Shown piece after piece: positions 21,400 through 25,463 of a DNA stretch of 25,463 bases. The notes under the pieces were generated by a model, which was not told where the DNA came from, searched no databases, and worked only from the letters and a program-made list of their open reading frames with translations. The number at the start of each line of letters is the position of its first letter. The first letter of the stretch is position 1. The stretch spans positions 1 to 25,463 of the forward strand of contig JBFXDW010000013.1 in assembly GCA_050180745.1 (NCBI GenBank), written 5' to 3'. The position numbers were made by a program, and so were the translations under genes. The stretch comes from JBFXDW01 sp050180745 (GTDB taxonomy: Bacteria > Pseudomonadota > Alphaproteobacteria > UBA9219).

Positions 21400-22068
21400 A
21401 GGGGGGCTTCCTTTTTCTTTCCCCGATCCCTGATCCCTGACCCCTATCTCGTTCCTCACAGCCTGCGCAACGGAAGCCTCATCTTGCGAAGCATCTATCA
21501 CAGCAAAACGCTCTTTTTCTTTCTCTGCCAGCGCTAGGAAACCCTCTCGTAGCTTCTGATGAAAAGCCAGCGCTTCCTGCTGATAGCGATCATCCTGCCC
21601 CGCCCGACTTTGCACTCTGGCAGCACTCACCTCAACAGGCAAATCCAAGTAAAGGGTCAAATCCGGCCAGAAATCTCCAGCTATTTCCGCATAAATTCTA
21701 TCTATTTTCTCAAGCCCCAGCCCCAACCCAACGCCCTGATACACGCGCGTTGAATCAACATAACGGTCTGAGACAACCCATATCCCCTCTTCCAACGCTG
21801 GCCAAATCTTATGCGCCAGATGCTCTCGCCGCGCAGCCATAATCAACAAGACTTCACTTAAAGAGTCCCAATGTCCTTTTTCTTTATTCAGCCACAGCTT
21901 ACGAATTTCTTCGGCCGATGGACAGCCCCCAACTTCACGAGTAGCGATCACCTTAATGTTTTTAGATTTCAGGAACTCGACAAGATGCCTAATTTGCGTC
22001 GTTTTTCCTGCGCCTTCGCCACCTTCAAGCGTTATAAAACGTCCGCGCGATATCTGTTGATCGCTCAC
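21397..22068 (-). CDS. tmk: Thymidylate kinase
   Basis: A kinase phosphorylating dTMP to dTDP. P-loop GGEGAGKTT lies near the N-terminus, SDRYVDSTRVYQG is the dTMP-binding DR(Y/F) region, and RAGQDDRY is the lid. I chose the GTG at 22068: its GTGA overlaps the dacA stop by four bases and AGAGG lies 7 bases before. An ATG at 22086 (AAGGTG 8 bases before) would add six residues and is also possible. Two oddities: the usually strict TREPGGT motif reads TREVGGC, and the last residues (VRDQGSGKEKGSPP) are encoded by a heptamer repeat array rather than by family sequence. It is coupled to dacA and followed by holB. Confidence 0.9.
   Translation of the reverse strand: MSDQQISRGRFITLEGGEGAGKTTQIRHLVEFLKSKNIKVIATREVGGCPSAEEIRKLWLNKEKGHWDSLSEVLLIMAARREHLAHKIWPALEEGIWVVSDRYVDSTRVYQGVGLGLGLEKIDRIYAEIAGDFWPDLTLYLDLPVEVSAARVQSRAGQDDRYQQEALAFHQKLREGFLALAEKEKERFAVIDASQDEASVAQAVRNEIGVRDQGSGKEKGSPP
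21421..21444. repeat. Heptamer array inside the 3' end of tmk
   Basis: The plus-strand units are CCCCGAT, CCCTGAT, CCCTGAC and CCC. The array lies inverted relative to 21326-21353. The tmk sense strand is G-rich here (four runs of three or four G), a possible RNA quadruplex about 20 bases before the stop codon. Confidence 0.75.
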
Positions 22069-23216
22069 TTCAACGCCTCTTGCCATGCCCGCTTCACCTT
22101 AGCAAAAGTTGCCGGAATAAAACCAAGCCTCAGCACATCATGCGCAGCCAAAAGCTTGACTTCAACGGGGTCCATATTCTCTCCGCCCTTCACAATCAGC
22201 TTTCCCATAAGTTGCCCCTTACGGATTGGAGCCTCGGTTTCCTTGGCTACCAATTTTTCGATCGTGATTTTATCATGTGCTGCTTCTGAAAGAACTAAAC
22301 TTACATCCTCGGCCGCAACGACAGACACCGTAGGCGCTTGCCCCAACCACAATAGAGCATCCCCTAGCTCTTTGCCTTTTTCGACAATGCGATATGTCTT
22401 AAACCCATGAAATGCAAGATCAAGCAACCGCTCCGATTCCGATCCACGTAGTTTATTATTCTTCAGCCCATTAATGACCGTGATCACGCGCCGTTCATCC
22501 CGTTTGGCCGAGGCAATCAACCCATAACCCGCATCTTGAGCATGTCCCGTTTTAACGCCATCAACAGAAGGATCGGTATATAGAAGAGGATTCCTATTCC
22601 CTTGTTTGATCTTGTTAAAAGTAAAACTCTTCTCAGAAAAATAATGGTAGTATTGAGGGAAATCACGAATAAGCGCACGCGTCAAAAGCGCCAAATCATG
22701 TGCTGTTGAGTAATGCTCTTCATCCGGTAGCCCCGTGGCATTAACAAAGTGAGAATTCTTCATCCCCAGTGCTTGAGCCTTGCTGTTCATCAACGCAGCA
22801 AAACTGTCTTCAGCCCCTGTCAACGCCTCAGCCAGAGCAACAGCCGCATCATTCCCAGACTGAACAATAACGCCTTGAATTAAATCAGATACTTTAACCC
22901 GTTGCGCATGGCGCAAGAACATGCGTGAGCCTTCAACCTGCCAAGCTTTTTTGCTGACCCACACCTCTTGATCTAAATGCAAAGCACCTTTCTCCAAGGC
23001 CTCAAACACAAGATACATCGTCATGACTTTGCTCATAGACGAGGTCGGCATCCGCTCATCAGCATTCTTGGAATAAAGAACCGCGCCTGTATCGGCTTCC
23101 ATAATGACAGCATTCTCGCCTAGAGTTGTAAACGTCTCAGGATCCGGTGCAGGCAGAGCATAAGCAGGCAATGCAGCAAGAAAAAAACACAAAAACGTCA
23201 AAAAAATACGCATCAA
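22065..23216 (-). CDS. dacA: D-alanyl-D-alanine carboxypeptidase (PBP5/6 type)
   Basis: A 383-residue low-molecular-weight penicillin-binding protein that trims the terminal D-Ala of peptidoglycan stem peptides. A signal peptide (1-20, AYA cleavage) directs it to the periplasm. Active-site motifs are SMSK (60-63, nucleophile Ser60), SGN (120-122) and KTG (222-224). A C-terminal beta domain (about 280-370) follows, as in PBP5, and the terminal VKRAWQEALK can form the amphipathic membrane anchor. Length is typical. It lies 21 bases after rlpA and overlaps tmk at its stop. Naming among DacA, DacC and DacD paralogues is conventional. Confidence 0.94.
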   Translation of the reverse strand: MMRIFLTFLCFFLAALPAYALPAPDPETFTTLGENAVIMEADTGAVLYSKNADERMPTSSMSKVMTMYLVFEALEKGALHLDQEVWVSKKAWQVEGSRMFLRHAQRVKVSDLIQGVIVQSGNDAAVALAEALTGAEDSFAALMNSKAQALGMKNSHFVNATGLPDEEHYSTAHDLALLTRALIRDFPQYYHYFSEKSFTFNKIKQGNRNPLLYTDPSVDGVKTGHAQDAGYGLIASAKRDERRVITVINGLKNNKLRGSESERLLDLAFHGFKTYRIVEKGKELGDALLWLGQAPTVSVVAAEDVSLVLSEAAHDKITIEKLVAKETEAPIRKGQLMGKLIVKGGENMDPVEVKLLAAHDVLRLGFIPATFAKVKRAWQEALK

Positions 23217-23237
23217 AGAATAACCCCTTGTTCTGAT

Positions 23238-24173
23238 TTACCTAGCAACAAAAATCCGCGCTCCCTTCACGCCCGCATCATGAACTTGCGCCAACGTAGC
23301 ATCCGCTGCCTGCACAGTTGAAAGAGGCCCCAAGCGCACACGATAGAACATCGCGCCTCGTACAAGAGCCTCCGTTACACTCACGCTGCCCAACTCTCTC
23401 AGGCGCTCCTTTAAACGATAGGCATTATCTTTATTTGAAAAAGATCCAGCCTGAACATAAAGGTTAGTCTCATCCGTAACAGGCAACTGCGTATAATGCG
23501 CGACAGGCTTAACCGTTTGAATCGTCGGTAAAGGTTCAGACTCCACAGGTTGTGCGACAGGGGACTCGTAAGAAGCCTTTTGAACACTCGCTTCCTGATA
23601 GGGTTCCTGATAAGCCTCCTGATGCGCTTCCTGATAACGAGGCGCAGTCCCATAACGCTGCATCGCTTCGGCTATGGCCTTACTCTCATCAGCCAGAACC
23701 TGCACCCTCACCTTGGCAACGCCTTGCGCTCTAAAGCCAAGCAGCTCAGCTGCCCTGCGCGAGACATCTATGATCCGCCCCCGAACATAGGGACCACGAT
23801 CATTAATCCGTACAACGACTGCACGCCCATTTTCCAAGTTTGTCACCCGCGCCAAAGATGGCATTTGCAGCGTTTTATGCGCCGCTGTCAGTTCGTTCTT
23901 GTTGAAAACCTCACCATTGGCAGTCAGCTTGTTATGAAAATCCTGACCATACCATGAAGCAAGCCCTGTTTCGTCATAACTGTAATCCTCTTGAGGATGA
24001 TACCATGAGCCGTTGATCTGATAAGGTTGTCCAACCTTATAATGAGCTGTCTGAGGCACCTGATAAGATCCACTCTCCGTATAGTCTTGCTGGTGAGCCC
24101 CACCACAAGCCGTTATGAAGAACAGCACCCCCAAAAGTATAGCGGTTGTTTGAAAACTAGGTAAATGTTTCAC
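23238..24173 (-). CDS. rlpA: RlpA-like septal-ring lytic transglycosylase lipoprotein
   Basis: A 311-residue outer-membrane lipoprotein. The N-terminal signal ends in lipobox ITAC (Cys23). The double-psi beta-barrel domain (about 68-160) contains GLASWYGQDFHNKLTANGEVF, TAAHKTLQMPSLARV and RINDRGPYVRGRIIDVSRRAA; His99 and Asp125 correspond to the catalytic residues of RlpA. A SPOR domain (about 236-311) that binds denuded glycan at the septum ends the protein. In between, residues 180-195 form four tandem tetrapeptides (YQEA, HQEA, YQEP, YQEA) in a Gln/Glu/Pro-rich linker. The gene starts 3 bases after the mltB-like stop, so both cell-wall lytic enzymes share a transcript. Confidence 0.93.
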   Translation of the reverse strand: MKHLPSFQTTAILLGVLFFITACGGAHQQDYTESGSYQVPQTAHYKVGQPYQINGSWYHPQEDYSYDETGLASWYGQDFHNKLTANGEVFNKNELTAAHKTLQMPSLARVTNLENGRAVVVRINDRGPYVRGRIIDVSRRAAELLGFRAQGVAKVRVQVLADESKAIAEAMQRYGTAPRYQEAHQEAYQEPYQEASVQKASYESPVAQPVESEPLPTIQTVKPVAHYTQLPVTDETNLYVQAGSFSNKDNAYRLKERLRELGSVSVTEALVRGAMFYRVRLGPLSTVQAADATLAQVHDAGVKGARIFVAR

Positions 24174-24176
24174 AGA

Positions 24177-25196
24177 TCAAAGTCCCTTCTGGATTGCATC
24201 GGCAAGAAGCCCTACGGCTGTAGCAAAATAAGTTGAACGATTCCACCGCATGATGGCACTAAAGTTATCATAAACTAGAAAGCTACGTCCACCCGTGCCT
24301 TGAAATTGCAGCAAGGAAGCTTCAAGCCTCTTTGCGGGAAAGGAAGCCGAACGGAGAGGCTTAACACCATTAACTTTCCATGAAATCAAAGAGGTCTTGT
24401 AATCAAGCCCTTGCTGTGCATGAGGTATCACACGGCTCAGAACTACTTCCGTCCCCCAAGTCTGGTTCTTCTTCCATCCTTCTTGCGCCAAATAGTGAGC
24501 AATTGAAGTTAAAACATCAGATTCATTCTGCCAAATATCGCGGACCTTATCGCCATTGCCGTCTCGGGCATAAGCAAGATAGGTCGAGGGCATAAACTGG
24601 CATTGCCCCATCGCCCCCGCCCAAGAACCATAAAGAGGGTAAAGCATCTTGTCTTGATCAACAATTTGAAGCGCGGCCAGAAGCTCCTTTTCAAAAAATT
24701 CAGCTCGCCGCCCATCATAGGCCAAAGTTGCAAGCGAGCTCATAACATCATACCCGCCCGTATTGTGCCCATAACCACTTTCGATAGCCCACAAAGCCAA
24801 AATAATTGAGGGAGGAACACCATAATTAGCCTCTAACCTCATCAAGAGCTTTTTGTGTTCATGTCCTAAACGACGACCTTCCTCAATGCGCCACGAAGTA
24901 ATTACGTTCCGATAATAACTCGCAAAAGTGGTTGAATGCTCAGGCTGACGACGATCAAACCGTATGACTTCGCGGTCATACTGGAGATTGGGGATCACCA
25001 GCCGGATCGTTTCTTCAGAGATTCCTTGCTGACGTGCGGTTTGTAGAAACTCCGCTCGCCACGCCGCAAAAGTAGCGGGCCTAGCCGCCAAGCAAGGAAG
25101 AGAAAGTGTGCAAAGACACACCATCGCCATTATCGAACGTGCCCAATAAGAGCGCAGCAATCCGCTCACCATAACATTTCTTCTTGCTTTTACCAT
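24177..25196 (-). CDS. Lytic murein transglycosylase, MltB type (SLT_2)
   Basis: A 339-residue periplasmic enzyme cleaving the MurNAc-GlcNAc bond with 1,6-anhydro product. After an N-terminal signal (hydrophobic about 22-36, AA cleavage near 38), the region FAAWRAEFLQTARQQGISEETI is the family lead-in. WAIESGYGHNTGGYDV carries catalytic Glu139, and GAMGQCQFMPSTYLAYARDGNGD is the hallmark of MltB/SLT_2 enzymes. No lipobox is seen, so it may be soluble. The ATG at 25196 overlaps the upstream stop by 7 bases with GGAG 9 bases before; an ATG eight codons later is an alternative. It is co-transcribed with the YdcF-like gene and rlpA. Confidence 0.92.
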   Translation of the reverse strand: MVKARRNVMVSGLLRSYWARSIMAMVCLCTLSLPCLAARPATFAAWRAEFLQTARQQGISEETIRLVIPNLQYDREVIRFDRRQPEHSTTFASYYRNVITSWRIEEGRRLGHEHKKLLMRLEANYGVPPSIILALWAIESGYGHNTGGYDVMSSLATLAYDGRRAEFFEKELLAALQIVDQDKMLYPLYGSWAGAMGQCQFMPSTYLAYARDGNGDKVRDIWQNESDVLTSIAHYLAQEGWKKNQTWGTEVVLSRVIPHAQQGLDYKTSLISWKVNGVKPLRSASFPAKRLEASLLQFQGTGGRSFLVYDNFSAIMRWNRSTYFATAVGLLADAIQKGL

Positions 25197-25462
25197 GGCC
25201 GATTACTCCATCCCATACACCAATACCCCACAAGTCCCACATATTCGTGAGCAGCCATGTGAATTAAACGAAACTGATATGCCAAATTAAAGCTTGGCAT
25301 AAAGTGTACTGCCCCATCAGTGAAAAAGTCGGATGCCACAGGAAGGACTTGCCACCCCTCTTTTTCAAACGCCGAAACGGCGCGAGGCAAATGATACGCC
25401 GATGTTAATAGAATCCATTTTTGGCCCTTTTGTGGCTTTACAAGTTTGTTAGAAAGAACCGC
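25190..25462 (-). CDS. YdcF-like (DUF218) membrane-associated protein, C-terminal part only
   Basis: The gene runs off the right edge: the frame is open from 25462, and no start is in the window. WILLTSAYHLPRAVSAFEKEGWQVLPV matches the conserved core of the DUF218/ElyC/SanA/YdcF family, and the ending AHEYVGLVGYWCMGW resembles the conserved tail found in alphaproteobacterial members. A TTG within SAYHLPR is internal, not the start. Family members act in envelope-barrier or lipid-carrier functions, with mechanism unclear; placement directly before mltB and rlpA agrees with a cell-envelope role. The stop overlaps the mltB-like start by 7 bases. Confidence 0.82.
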   Translation of the reverse strand, partial: AVLSNKLVKPQKGQKWILLTSAYHLPRAVSAFEKEGWQVLPVASDFFTDGAVHFMPSFNLAYQFRLIHMAAHEYVGLVGYWCMGWSNRPW

Positions 25463-25463
25463 A

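Noticed and set aside
9250..21444. CRISPR array
   Set aside because: The repeats are 7-bp tandems or inverted hairpins without regular unique spacers, and no cas genes are present.

Overview
The window reads as chromosomal DNA of an alphaproteobacterium of moderate GC (mid-40s by eye). The main support is the minus-strand block ydcF-like - mltB - rlpA - dacA - tmk - holB - metG - tatD - metallo-beta-lactamase-fold hydrolase (25462 down to 16007), a gene order I know from Rhodospirillales-type alphaproteobacteria. Further support comes from a polyprenyl synthase divergent from a TrmN6-like methyltransferase, a gph/glmU divergent pair, and a cysteine-poor MetG. I cannot place it to genus. Full peptidoglycan, lipid and quinone genes argue against extreme reduction. 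A pyruvate formate-lyase pair indicates anaerobic or fermentative capacity.

Layout. 1-3337: 3' end of a DedA-family membrane gene, then acpP-fabF (fatty acid elongation), a secreted parvulin foldase with a clear terminator, and tRNA-Pro(CGG). 3367-7679: polyprenyl diphosphate synthase and TrmN6-like methyltransferase in divergent orientation, an orphan HigA-type regulator, phosphoglycolate phosphatase, and GlmU. 7703-11874: periplasmic solute-binding protein, then pflA and pflB on the minus strand. 12144-14313: a GGDEF diguanylate cyclase coupled to a small unknown protein, a 161-bp palindromic MITE-like element, and MazG with an in-frame insertion. 14314-14825 has no convincing gene. 14826-25462: the long minus-strand block for cell-wall remodelling (YdcF-like, MltB, RlpA, DacA), replication and nucleotide supply (HolB, Tmk), and translation and nuclease functions (MetG, TatD, PhnP-like hydrolase), ending in an MFS-type membrane protein. 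One unknown plus-strand gene (17062-17442) sits inside this block.

No large new gene system is visible; most genes are housekeeping. The unusual content is in the non-coding DNA. (i) Period-7 G/C-rich arrays (sense CCCCTGA-like) lie directly against the start codons of trmN6, holB and probably pflA, where a ribosome-binding site would be expected, and one runs into the end of tmk. (ii) REPIN-like paired hairpins share the core ATTCCCGC-4 nt-GCGGGAAT. (iii) A 161-bp element is palindromic over its whole length, with perfect 35-bp ends. (iv) MazG carries a low-complexity in-frame insertion of about 35 residues. (v) Short tandem repeats and an orphan Shine-Dalgarno/terminator module precede the unknown gene at 17062.
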